NCBI GenBank assembly: GCA_963826475.1
Contig: CAWGXC010000003.1
Span: forward strand, 2,046,001 to 2,110,000
DNA: 64,000 nucleotides
Direction: 5' to 3'
Source: RHKX01 sp963826475
GTDB lineage: Bacteria > Actinomycetota > Thermoleophilia > Solirubrobacterales > 70-9
Every line of letters starts with the position of its first letter. Position 1 is the stretch's first letter. Below, one piece after another: positions 57,018 to 64,000 of the stretch. Under the pieces are notes generated by a model, which saw only the letters and a list, made by a program, of their open reading frames with translations, was not told the DNA's origin and did no database searches. A program made the translations under genes and the position numbers.

Positions 57018-57686
57018 GTGCCGTCGACGTCCCACCCGAGCCCCTGGAGGCCGACGCCGGCGCGGCTCGTCCGGCTGTCCGTCGGGCTGACGCTCTTCGG
57101 CGCGGGGGAGGGGTGCCTCGTCGCCTCCGACCTCGGCAACTCCCCGTGGACCGTCTTCGCCCAGGGCGTGGCGCTGAACTCGCCGCTCGAGATCGGGGCG
57201 GCGACGATCGTGATCAGCTTCGTCGTGCTGCTGCTCTGGATTCCGCTGCGCCAGGCGCCGGGCCTGGGAACGATCGCGAACGCCATCTGGATCGGGCTGG
57301 CCATCGACGGCGCTCTCGCCCTGCTCCCGGACGACCCCGCCCTCGGCCTGCGCTGGGTCCTGATGGCCGGGGGGATCGCGCTGGTCGCGCTCGGCAGCGG
57401 CTTGTACCTGACGGCCGCGCTCGGGCCCGGACCGCGCGACGGCTTGATGACGGGCCTGCACCGCCGCACCGGGCTCTCGCTGCGACTGGTGCGCGCCGCG
57501 ATCGAGCTCAGCGTCCTCGCCGCCGGCTTCATCCTGGGCGGGACCGTCGGCGTCGGGACCGTCGCCTTCGCCCTTGCGATCGGGCCGGGCGTGCAGCTCG
57601 CGGTCGGCCGGCTGGCGACGCCCGAGTGGAGGGCGCTCCATCCGGGCCTGGACACCCCTGAAGTCTTCCCCGCGAGCGGCCGATAG
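57018..57686 (+). CDS. YczE/YyaS/YitT-family membrane protein
   Basis: About 222 aa with five membrane segments. 'VGLTLFGAGEGCLVASDLGN' and 'SPWTVFAQGVAL' open the core, and 'GLGTIANAIWIGLAIDGALA', 'LYLTAALGPGPRDGLMTGLH' and 'AGFILGGTVGVGTVAFALAI' match the YczE family. The 'LG.GPRDG.M.GL' signature is characteristic. Function is unknown; some relatives are found near regulators of antibiotic export. GTG 57018 is preferred over ATG 56955, which overlaps the divergent recD2 start. Confidence 0.9.
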   Translation: MPSTSHPSPWRPTPARLVRLSVGLTLFGAGEGCLVASDLGNSPWTVFAQGVALNSPLEIGAATIVISFVVLLLWIPLRQAPGLGTIANAIWIGLAIDGALALLPDDPALGLRWVLMAGGIALVALGSGLYLTAALGPGPRDGLMTGLHRRTGLSLRLVRAAIELSVLAAGFILGGTVGVGTVAFALAIGPGVQLAVGRLATPEWRALHPGLDTPEVFPASGR

Positions 57687-57722
57687 TCGGGTCATCCGCA
57701 ATCGACAATGGGGAGAAGTCGA

Positions 57723-58583
57723 ATGTTCAGAAGCATTCTCGGCCGCTTGACCTACGCCAACGTGATGGCGAGCGTCGCGGTCTTCATCGCTATCGGGGGT
57801 GGCGCCTACGCTGCCGGCCTCGCCAAGAACAGCATCAAGTCGAGGCACATCAAAAACAGCACGGTCAAGGCCGTCGACCTGGCGCCGTCTTCGGTCACCT
57901 CGGCCAAGGTCGCCGACGGATCATTGCTCGGCAAGGACTTCGCCGCCGGGCAGCTGCCGCAGGGCGAGCGTGGTCCGTCCGGACCGGCGGGGCCGAAGGG
58001 GCCGGCGGGTGCCACGGGCGCCACAGGTGCTCGAGGCGCCGCGGGCGTTGACGGCACCGATGGGGTTGATGGAGCTGACGGCGCTGACGGCTCGCCCGAC
58101 ACCGCGGCGCAGATCCTCGCCAAGCTGCTCCAGGTCGACGGCGACGGCTCCGGCCTCGTCGCCGATCAGGTGGACGGCGTGGACGCCGCCGGAATGGGGT
58201 CGGTGATGTCGTCGCGTATGCACGGTGCACGCAGGGCGCCGCGCCGACGACTTTTGCGCCGATCTCGGCGTCAGCACGGCGTCGACGCCCCGGACGGCAC
58301 AGCGAAACCGGCACGCCCAACCAGCAGCGTCACGGCCGCGCGACCTCTTCGTGCGGCTTGACTCAGGCAACTGCGGGCGGTGACAGTCAAGTATCAGCTG
58401 CTCGTGGACGGTGCACCAACAAGCCTCAACTGCACCGTCAACGGCGGGACCGTCTGCAACTCCGGCGGCGCATCAGTTGCGATCCCCGCCGGCAGCCTGC
58501 TCGCCCTGCAGATCACCGAGGGCGCCGGGGCGGACGCCGCCTCGGTCTCCGCCGCCGTCGGCTTCCGCTTGGCTCCCGCCTAG
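57723..58583 (+). pseudogene. Collagen-like surface protein, with several frame changes at 58200-58380
   Basis: ATG 57723 follows GGGGAGAAG and encodes a signal-anchor ('ASVAVFIAIGGGAYAAGL'), a conserved 'NSIKSRHIKNSTVKAVDLAP' block and about ten Gly-x-y triplets ('GPAGPKGPAGATGATGARG') followed by GVDG/GADG-type repeats. The frame then ends at 58361 after a stretch of odd, Arg-rich sequence. Better-looking fragments occur in other frames: 'GDVVAYARCTQGAAPTTF', then 'DLFVRLDSGNCG', and finally 'VTVKYQLLVDGAPTSL' back in the first frame, ending FRLAPA at 58583. Net shift is zero but several indels are needed. Either decayed or badly sequenced. Confidence 0.68.
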
Positions 58584-59632
58584 CGGGAGGCCCTGCGCTG
58601 CTGACGGCAGGTTCTGTTGTTCTTGTACGTGTAGCAGCGCAGGGCGGGCTCGGCCACCTTCGGCGCGTCGTCGAGATACAGGGCCTGAATCGCGGCGGCG
58701 ATCTTCGGGCCGGCGGCGGCGAGGTCAAGCCCGGGCTGGACGGGTTCGGCGCAGACGGCCGGGCTGATCCGGCTCGGGTCGGCGGGCCCCGGGTGGTCGA
58801 GGGCGTCGAAGGCGAGGGCCGCAGCGGTCGCGTCGACGGTTCCCACCTGCAGGTGCTCGGAGGCCGCGTTGGGGCAGACGTCCTGGATCAGCACGTTGGT
58901 GATGTCGCCGGGCCCGGAGACGTAGGAGGCGCCGGGCTGGGGCGTGACCGTCTGGTCGCGCGCGGTGCCGATCTCGGTGTAGGAGATGCCCGCGAACGTC
59001 TCGGCTCGCGAGTTGAGCGCGCGGATGAACTGCGAGCCGCTCGACTGCTGGGCGCCCGCGGCCGTGCAGTCGGCCGTGCCGTCGCAGTCGGCCGCTTGCG
59101 TGGTGCCGTGGTTGGTGCCGGCGAAGCCGATCACGTCGTCGACCATGGCGCGGGTGTCGGGCCAGAAGCGCAGCGGCCAGCGCATCGCCATCCCGCCCTG
59201 GCTGTGCCCCATCACCGCGATCTTGCGACCGGCCATGGCGTGGACCTTGCGGATCGCGTAGGTCAGGTACTGCCCGCGCAGCTGGATGTCGGTCTGATTG
59301 GAGTTCCGCGCTCCCTGCTGGTCGGAGGTGCAGAAGGGAATCCCCTTGTCGGCGAAGACCTTCTCGTAGTTCCAGGAGAAGTTCTGATCGGAGTTGACCC
59401 CGGTCGCGGGGACGAGCAGCACCGGGGCGCGGGTTGCTCCGGCGACGTCATCGGAGCAGACGAGGCTCTTGCGGAGCTTCACCTTGCTCACGCGCAGCTT
59501 CGGCCCGGGCCGATCGAGCGGGGCGAACGGAGACGCCGCAGCGGAGGAGGCGAGCAGGGCAACGAGCAGGAGCGCGGCGGCGAGAGCGGTGGTCGTCAGC
59601 CGGCCGCGGCTGCGAGTGGGGGTATGAGGCAT
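58580..59632 (-). CDS. Secreted alpha/beta-hydrolase (class 2 lipase-like)
   Basis: A 350-aa protein with a signal peptide ('ALAAALLLVALLASSAAA'). 'APVLLVPATGVNSDQNFSWN' is the oxyanion region, 'IAVMGHSQGGMAMRWPL' has the nucleophile elbow GHSQG, 'VIGFAGTNHGTT' follows it, and a C-terminal His lies near 'ASEHLQVGTVDAT'. Three Cys pairs may form disulfides. The group includes EstA/lipase class 2 and triacylglycerol lipases. It overlaps the end of the collagen-like gene by 4 bp (convergent). Confidence 0.9.
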   Translation of the reverse strand: MPHTPTRSRGRLTTTALAAALLLVALLASSAAASPFAPLDRPGPKLRVSKVKLRKSLVCSDDVAGATRAPVLLVPATGVNSDQNFSWNYEKVFADKGIPFCTSDQQGARNSNQTDIQLRGQYLTYAIRKVHAMAGRKIAVMGHSQGGMAMRWPLRFWPDTRAMVDDVIGFAGTNHGTTQAADCDGTADCTAAGAQQSSGSQFIRALNSRAETFAGISYTEIGTARDQTVTPQPGASYVSGPGDITNVLIQDVCPNAASEHLQVGTVDATAAALAFDALDHPGPADPSRISPAVCAEPVQPGLDLAAAGPKIAAAIQALYLDDAPKVAEPALRCYTYKNNRTCRQQRRASR

Positions 59633-59716
59633 TCGCGCAACTTAGCGGGGCGGGATCGTCCGCAAGACCGACCGCCACGGGTGCGGCCGAGCGCTCGCCT
59701 TCCCTACGCTCACGCG

Positions 59717-60097
59717 GTGAGCCCGAGCGCGCCCCGAGTCGAGTTCCTCTGGTGGAGCGGCTGCCCCTCGTGGGAGCGGGCGCTCGCGCGCCTGCGTGAG
59801 GAGATGGAGGCGCTCGGCCTCGATCCGGCCGCCGTCGAGGTCGAGGAGGTCGACACCGACGAGGCCGCCGAGCGCCGGCGCTTCGTCGGCTCGCCGACCA
59901 TCAGGGTCGACGGCGAGGACGTGCAGCCGACGGGGGATGAACCGGCCGGGCTGACCTGCCGCATCTACCGCCTCCGCGACGGTCGCATCTCCCCGCTTCC
60001 CGATCGCGCCGATATCCGTGACGCGCTCGAGGCCGCGTCGACGAAGACAACCGAATCGCGAGGCCCCGAGGTCGCGGGAAAGCTGGATTCACGATGA
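59717..60097 (+). CDS. Thioredoxin-fold protein with single-Cys active site
   Basis: A 126-aa protein from GTG 59717. 'RVEFLWWSGCPSWERALARL' has a thioredoxin-like first strand and helix with Cys-Pro-Ser-Trp in place of CxxC. 'VDTDEAAERRRFVGSPTIRV' contains the cis-Pro loop, and 'LTCRIYRL' adds one more Cys. It overlaps the following thioredoxin-family gene by ATGA, so the two are probably one operon. Such small proteins are sometimes linked with arsenic or mercury detoxification, but no such gene is near. Confidence 0.82.
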   Translation: MSPSAPRVEFLWWSGCPSWERALARLREEMEALGLDPAAVEVEEVDTDEAAERRRFVGSPTIRVDGEDVQPTGDEPAGLTCRIYRLRDGRISPLPDRADIRDALEAASTKTTESRGPEVAGKLDSR

Positions 60098-60639
60098 GCG
60101 ACGACCGCGAAGACCTTCCGATCGGCGAGCGCGTGCCGCCCCTCGAGCTTCCCGACACCACGGGTGCGACGCACTCGCTCCCCGAGCCCGGCGAGCGGGC
60201 CGCGAACGTCGTGATCTGGACGAGCAACCACTGCCCCTACGCGATCGCCTGGCATGAGCGGCTGATGGCGGTCGTCCGCGACTACGAAGGTCGCGACGTG
60301 AGCTTCCTCGCCGTCAACTCCAACGACGCCGCGCGCTATCCGGCCGATTCGCTGGAGGCGATGGGCGCCCGCGTGGAGGCCGGCGAGTTCGCCTGCCCCT
60401 ACCTCCACGACGAGAGCCAGGCGTCGGCTCGAGCGTGGGGCGCAAAGACGACTCCCGACGTCTTCGTCGCCGACGGCGATCTGCTGTTGCGCTACCGGGG
60501 CGCTCCCGACGCCGACTACGAGGACCGCGGCCTGGACGCCGCCTGGGTCCGCGCGGCGCTGGAGGCGGTCCTCGGTGGCGGCACGCCGGATCCGGCGGAG
60601 ACCGAGTCGGTCGGCTGCTCGATCAAATGGGCGAGCTAG
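60094..60639 (+). CDS. Thioredoxin-family/peroxiredoxin-like protein
   Basis: A 181-aa AhpC/TSA-like fold. 'IGERVPPLELPDTTGATHSL' opens the domain; 'VVIWTSNHCPYAIAWHERL' places the peroxidatic-type Cys in an NHCPY motif; 'VSFLAVNSNDAARYPADSLE' and 'WGAKTTPDVFVADGDLLLRY' (cis-Pro) follow; the end 'SVGCSIKW' is the family's conserved tail with a second Cys. Role probably redox or peroxide handling. Overlaps the upstream thioredoxin-fold gene by 4 bp; converges on purU. Confidence 0.9.
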   Translation: MSDDREDLPIGERVPPLELPDTTGATHSLPEPGERAANVVIWTSNHCPYAIAWHERLMAVVRDYEGRDVSFLAVNSNDAARYPADSLEAMGARVEAGEFACPYLHDESQASARAWGAKTTPDVFVADGDLLLRYRGAPDADYEDRGLDAAWVRAALEAVLGGGTPDPAETESVGCSIKWAS

Positions 60640-60640
60640 C

Positions 60641-61519
60641 TCAGAAGACCACGGTGGTCTGACCGTCGAGCAGGACCCGGTCCTCGCAATGCCAGCGGAC
60701 CGCCCGCGCCAGCACGGCGCGCTCGATGTCGGCGCCGAGGCGGATCAGCCCGGCGACGTCCTCGCGATGGCCGACGCGCTCGATCCCCTGCTCGATGATC
60801 GGCCCGGCGTCGAGCTCCTCGGTGACGTAGTGGGCGGTGGCGCCGATCAGCTTCACGCCGCGGTCCTTGGCCTGCCGGTAGGGGTCGGCACCGGCGAAGG
60901 CGGGGAGGAAGGAGTGGTGGATGTTGATCACCGGCACGCCGACCCGCTCGAGGAAGTCGCCGGAGAGGATCTGCATGTAGCGGGCGAGCACGACCAGGTC
61001 GACGCCGGGCCCGGCGCCGAGCAGCGCGAGCAGCTCGGACTCGGACTCCGCCTTCGCGTCCTTCGCGACGGGCACGTGGTGGTAGGGCACGTCGAACTCG
61101 GAGACCGCGTCGGCGAGGTCGGGATGGTTGGAGGCGACGAGCGCGACGTCCCCCTCGAACTCACCGCGACGCCCGCGCCAGAGCAGGTCGAGCAGGCAGT
61201 GGTCCTCGCGGGAGGCGAGCACGGCGATGCGCTTGCGATCGGCCGCGTGAAAGAGGTCGAGGTGCGGCTCGAAGCCGGCGAGGGCCTCCCTGAGCTCGGC
61301 CTCGAAGGCCGGCCGCTCGTCCCGCTCCAGCACCAACCTGAAGGCGGTGCGCATGAAGAAGCGCCCGCGCCCGTCGACGGGGTCGGTGCTGTGCTGGTCG
61401 GAGACGACGATGTTCGCCCGCCTGGCGGCGAGGAACCCGCTGACCGCGGCGACGATGCCCGGCCGGTCGTCGCAGGAGATCAGCAGGCGGTGCAGGGAGT
61501 CGGCGTCGGGAGGCGTCAT
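60641..61519 (-). CDS. purU: Formyltetrahydrofolate deformylase PurU
   Basis: About 292 aa from ATG 61519. The N-terminal ACT domain ('LLISCDDRPGIVAAVSGFLA') is followed by a formyltransferase-like catalytic domain with 'VLASREDHCLLDLLWR', 'VVLARYMQILSGDFL', 'INIHHSFLPAFAGADPYRQA', 'IGATAHYVTEELDAGPII' and 'VLARAVRWHCEDRVLL'. The Asn-His-Asp triad is intact. It hydrolyses 10-formyl-THF to formate and THF, balancing C1 pools. The frame stays open upstream of 61519, but that part is antisense to the L,D-transpeptidase gene. Confidence 0.95.
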   Translation of the reverse strand: MTPPDADSLHRLLISCDDRPGIVAAVSGFLAARRANIVVSDQHSTDPVDGRGRFFMRTAFRLVLERDERPAFEAELREALAGFEPHLDLFHAADRKRIAVLASREDHCLLDLLWRGRRGEFEGDVALVASNHPDLADAVSEFDVPYHHVPVAKDAKAESESELLALLGAGPGVDLVVLARYMQILSGDFLERVGVPVINIHHSFLPAFAGADPYRQAKDRGVKLIGATAHYVTEELDAGPIIEQGIERVGHREDVAGLIRLGADIERAVLARAVRWHCEDRVLLDGQTTVVF

Positions 61520-61553
61520 GCGGGACGGATCATCCCTGCTCGGCCAAGCGCGC

Positions 61554-62381
61554 CTAGTCGTGGATGCTGACCGGCGTCCCGAGCGGGATGGTCGAGACGA
61601 GCTCATCGACGACGTCATCGGCGCTGTGGATGCAGCCGTTCGAGACCGCCGTCCCCAGCGGGCCGTCGGTGCCGTGAATGGCGATCCGGTTGCCGCCGAG
61701 CCAGGTCGTCGGCAGGTTCGGCTGGGTCGCGCTGAGCGCCAGCGCGCAGCAGCCGTATGAGGGGTTGAGCCCGCCGCGGAAGGTGTCGGTGACGGCGAAC
61801 TCGCCGGTCGGAGTGGGGGAGGCGGGCGCACCGATCGTGATCTGCCACGAGCGGATCTCCCTCCCTCTCTTGGCGAGGGAGGCGCTGCGGCTCGAGAGGT
61901 CGACGTCGATCGAATACTCGACGTAGCCCCCGCGCAGCGTGTGCGGGTCGTTGCGGATCCAGCCGACCGCGCCGTTGGGAACGAGCGGCGTCGAGATCCC
62001 GAACCAGCCCTCCTTCCGGCGCTCGACCGCGAAGACGCTCGGCGCTCCGAACTCGGTCTCGTCACCCTGGGTGGCGACGACCTCGCCCCGGGGGGCGTCG
62101 AAGACCTCGATCGTCCTGCCGGGGCGGATCCAGACGATCGAGGACGAGCCATCCGTCGGCGGCGGCGCGTTCAGTGCCCGCCTGGTCGCCCTGCCGGTCT
62201 GGGTCCTCGCCGCGGTGGACGCCGGCTCGGCGACGGGCGCCGCGGCGGCCGGGGTGGTCTCCGGGCCGCGCGAGGAGAGGTGCAGGGCGAGGGCCACGCC
62301 GATCAGCAGCGGGCCGAGCACCAAGGCGGCCGTCCTGATGCGCCTCAGGACATCCCCCGATGCAGCACCTCGACCGTTCAT
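61554..62381 (-). CDS. Membrane-anchored L,D-transpeptidase (YkuD domain)
   Basis: A 275-aa protein. The N-terminal anchor ('ALVLGPLLIGVALALHLSSR') is followed by a Pro/Ala/Thr linker, a strand-rich SH3-like region ('FDAPRGEVVATQGDETEF') and a YkuD domain ending with the catalytic motif 'IAIHGTDGPLGTAVSNGCIH' (H-x14-S-x-G-C). L,D-transpeptidases form 3-3 cross-links or attach proteins to peptidoglycan, a common actinobacterial alternative to PBP-made cross-links. Confidence 0.94.
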   Translation of the reverse strand: MNGRGAASGDVLRRIRTAALVLGPLLIGVALALHLSSRGPETTPAAAAPVAEPASTAARTQTGRATRRALNAPPPTDGSSSIVWIRPGRTIEVFDAPRGEVVATQGDETEFGAPSVFAVERRKEGWFGISTPLVPNGAVGWIRNDPHTLRGGYVEYSIDVDLSSRSASLAKRGREIRSWQITIGAPASPTPTGEFAVTDTFRGGLNPSYGCCALALSATQPNLPTTWLGGNRIAIHGTDGPLGTAVSNGCIHSADDVVDELVSTIPLGTPVSIHD

Positions 62382-62438
62382 GGCAACAGGTTAGGGACCG
62401 GCTGATGCCGGCGTTCGCAGTCCCCTAAGGCGAAGGGA

Positions 62439-62612
62439 TCAGCTGGTCGCGAGGCCGATGGCCATCAGCGGAAAGGTCGTCATGAACGCCAGCGAGAGGC
62501 CGATGAGCGCGCCGGACCTGGCGTTCGATCCGTTCGAGCGGGCGCCGACCATCGCGCCGAGGATGATGCCGAGCGCGACTGCGCCGATGGGGAACCAGAG
62601 GATCGTTTTCAT
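62439..62612 (-). CDS. Small hydrophobic membrane protein
   Basis: A 57-aa protein: MKTILWFPIGAVALGIILGA, a short polar loop (VGARSNGSNARSG), and a second hydrophobic stretch ending IGLATS. Two membrane helices with a polar hairpin are predicted. AGGGTGG lies 4-5 bp before the ATG. Too short for a standard ORF list; function unknown. It follows the L,D-transpeptidase by 57 bp in the same orientation. Confidence 0.68.
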   Translation of the reverse strand: MKTILWFPIGAVALGIILGAMVGARSNGSNARSGALIGLSLAFMTTFPLMAIGLATS

Positions 62613-62709
62613 GCCGCCACCCTACAACGCGGGATCGCGGGCCAGTTGGGCGCCGGGTGGTGCTTCGCGCCTGGATACGAGCGCGGGCAGCGCCATCGCG
62701 AGGCTCCTT

Positions 62710-62727
62710 GGTACTCCTCGGTACCAC
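62710..62727. promoter_or_regulatory. Palindrome 3: TGGTACTC-CT-CGGTACCA
   Basis: Third copy of the TGGTACTC-type site, with six outer base pairs and the same 2-bp spacer. It lies in the 243-bp gap 62613-62855, which otherwise holds no gene. It could be an operator for the neighbouring small membrane-protein gene or a dispersed target of the RHH-like protein. Confidence 0.5.
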
Positions 62728-62855
62728 GGAGCTCTCCGCTCCCCCGCCTGAGCAGCCCACCCTCGGGTGCGAGGTAAACGACGCGAGGACCTGGCCAACT
62801 CCGGTCAGGGCTCGAAGAGCTCGACCGTCGCCTTGATCCCGGGAGATGGCTTTTT

Positions 62856-63146
62856 TCAGCTCTCGTAGAAGATGTCGTCGAAGCCGCTCTCCTGCGCGAT
62901 CAGCATCGTCGTCAGCGCCAGGAACTCGGTGATCGAGGCGAGCTCGTCGTCGTCGTGGTGCTCGGCGAAGACCGCTAGGACCGCGCGCAGGCGCGTCGCT
63001 GTGCTGTCGATCACCTCGACGCCTTCGAGGAAGGGGCTCCGCTGCTCCTCCTCGATGACCATGTGGACGGAGCCGGTCGCGTTGAGCAGGGCGGTGATCA
63101 GCCGGTCGAGCTCGGGGCCTTCCACGGGTTCGACGATCGGTCCCAT
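62856..63146 (-). CDS. Small acidic helical protein of unknown function
   Basis: A 96-aa protein ('MGPIVEPVEGPELDRLITAL'), with 'NATGSVHMVIEEEQRSPFLE' and 'LAVFAEHHDDDELASITEFL' in the middle and an acidic end. Probably soluble and helical. No family is recognised. The codon usage is GC-rich in the third position, which supports coding. It lies 38 bp downstream of the GH3-like gene in the same direction. Confidence 0.6.
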   Translation of the reverse strand: MGPIVEPVEGPELDRLITALLNATGSVHMVIEEEQRSPFLEGVEVIDSTATRLRAVLAVFAEHHDDDELASITEFLALTTMLIAQESGFDDIFYES

Positions 63147-63184
63147 TCGACCCGCGAACCCCGGGCACGCGGCGACCGCCCCGT

Positions 63185-64000
63185 TCAGCCGCTCCGGTCG
63201 AGGTACCGCTCGAACGCCTCCGGTTCGATCTCGGCCTTCAGCCTCATGACGCGCTCCGCGGCCGCACGAAGGGCCTGGGAGCGGACCCCCGCGCCGCCTC
63301 TCGTCTTCAAGAGGATGGCGAACGCGCTCGCGGAGGCGGCCTCGGTCTTCGCGTAGAGCAGCAGGTCGAGGCCGGCGTTCAGCGAGCTTGCGGCGGGCGA
63401 CTCGAAACCTTCCAGGGCCGGCGCCTCGAGGTCGTCGCTGATGGTCGGCGCCTCGGCCGCTCCTACCCGCGCCAGCTCCTGCTCATAGGTGGCGGATTCC
63501 ATGACCGCCGGCGACCCCCCGGTCAAAGTGGGATAGATCGCGCTGCTCACCATCACGAGCGTCAGCGGCGCGGAGCCGCACGCCTCGTAGGGCGCGTACG
63601 CCGCTCGCAGGACGTCGGCTGGGGCGTCGATCCGGACGGGCGCCTGGTCGGTGCTCTCGGCCGCCTCGCCGAGGCCCGGAAAGTGCTTGAGGGTGGCGCC
63701 GACGCCCGCCTCGCCGAGCCCGGCGGCGAAGGAGCAGGCGCCGGCGGCAACGTCAGCTGGGCTGTCGCCGAACGTGCGGTCGGCGATGAAGGACTGACGG
63801 CCCGGCACGTCCGCGACCGGGGCGAGGTCGAAGTTGATGCCGAGGCCGCGCAGGAACTCCCCCGTCTGCCTCCCGGCGGCGAACGCCTCGGCCGGGTCCC
63901 CGAGCTCCCGCGGGCTCTCGTCGGGGGGACCAGGCAGCCGCTTGACCTCGCCGCCCTCCTGATCGACGTAGATGAGGAGGGGAGGCTGACCGCCCGCGCG
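63185..64000 (-). CDS. Glycoside hydrolase family 3 (NagZ-like), 5' end outside window
   Basis: The last 271 codons of a GH3 beta-N-acetylhexosaminidase-like protein. 'LIYVDQEGGEVKRLPGP' is the NagZ-type substrate-binding block, and 'INFDLAPVADVPG' and 'TLKHFPGLGEAAESTDQ' follow. 'PTISDDLEAPAL' provides the expected Asp nucleophile. The Asp-His acid/base dyad of NagZ (KHFPGHG...DSH) is not conserved: the motif reads KHFPGLG and the second His is Thr. Product would remove GlcNAc from muropeptides if active. The start lies beyond base 64000. Confidence 0.85.
   Translation of the reverse strand, partial: RAGGQPPLLIYVDQEGGEVKRLPGPPDESPRELGDPAEAFAAGRQTGEFLRGLGINFDLAPVADVPGRQSFIADRTFGDSPADVAAGACSFAAGLGEAGVGATLKHFPGLGEAAESTDQAPVRIDAPADVLRAAYAPYEACGSAPLTLVMVSSAIYPTLTGGSPAVMESATYEQELARVGAAEAPTISDDLEAPALEGFESPAASSLNAGLDLLLYAKTEAASASAFAILLKTRGGAGVRSQALRAAAERVMRLKAEIEPEAFERYLDRSG

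Overview
The window is high-GC, densely coded bacterial chromosome with many GTG/TTG starts and 1-4 bp gene overlaps. It is almost certainly from an actinobacterium. The evidence is the rpmH-dnaA-dnaN-recF-DUF721-gyrB-gyrA replication cluster beside the fhaA-fhaB-pstP-rodA-pbpA-pknB envelope-signalling operon, plus PASTA kinase, DUF3662 and LytR_C proteins. The collagen-like surface protein and overall gene style suggest Thermoleophilia (Solirubrobacterales-like). That class assignment is inference, because there is no rRNA gene in the window to confirm it.

Layout. 1-1387: GNAT acetyltransferase (cut by the window edge) divergent from an AraC-type regulator and a VOC protein. 1397-12320: surface-polysaccharide cluster with initiating sugar-phosphate transferase, three glycosyltransferases, Wzx-like flippase, Wzy-like polymerase/ligase, a FlgD-Ig-like protein, two LytR_C proteins and a CapD/WbpM-type dehydratase. 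12407-14991: DedA, UppP and PurM. 15043-28737: DsbA-like protein, a discoidin-tailed kinase, then the minus-strand operon kinase-fhaA-fhaB-pstP-rodA-pbpA-pknB-ddl, which couples Ser/Thr phosphorylation to peptidoglycan synthesis. 28773-30762: DUF4446, PheA, HNH. 30763-31138: a structured non-coding stretch. 31139-40560: gyrA, gyrB, DUF721, recF, dnaN, dnaA. 40779-45261: rpmH, rnpA, yidD, yidC, jag, rsmG, parA, parB on the opposite strand, with two parS palindromes between rnpA and the yidD body. 45320-48797: tRNA-Ile, BFN nuclease-like protein, an RHH-like protein, a second ddl and an aminotransferase. 48870-64000: accessory and envelope genes (phosphodiesterase, GtrA, membrane glycosyltransferase, secreted protease, RecD2, YczE, collagen-like protein, lipase, thioredoxin-like proteins, PurU, L,D-transpeptidase, a GH3 enzyme cut by the edge).

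Strand bias switches between dnaA and rpmH: mostly minus to the left, plus immediately to the right. This fits bidirectional replication from this point, although I could not find a convincing DnaA-box cluster. Three genes (a GT2 glycosyltransferase, yidD, rsmG) each carry exactly one surplus base in a G/C-rich run, and the collagen-like gene has several frame changes. Assembly indels are a likely cause.

The most unusual material is at 30763-31138: a hairpin repeat shared with 13877-13930 that has two compensatory base-pair changes, a 27-bp tandem duplication, a 14-bp perfect stem, and a 14-codon ORF whose ribosome-binding site could pair over about 16 nt with the 16S rRNA tail. A second interesting signal is a set of three TGGTACTC-type palindromes, two of them inside the 5' part of a gene for a ribbon-helix-helix-like protein.
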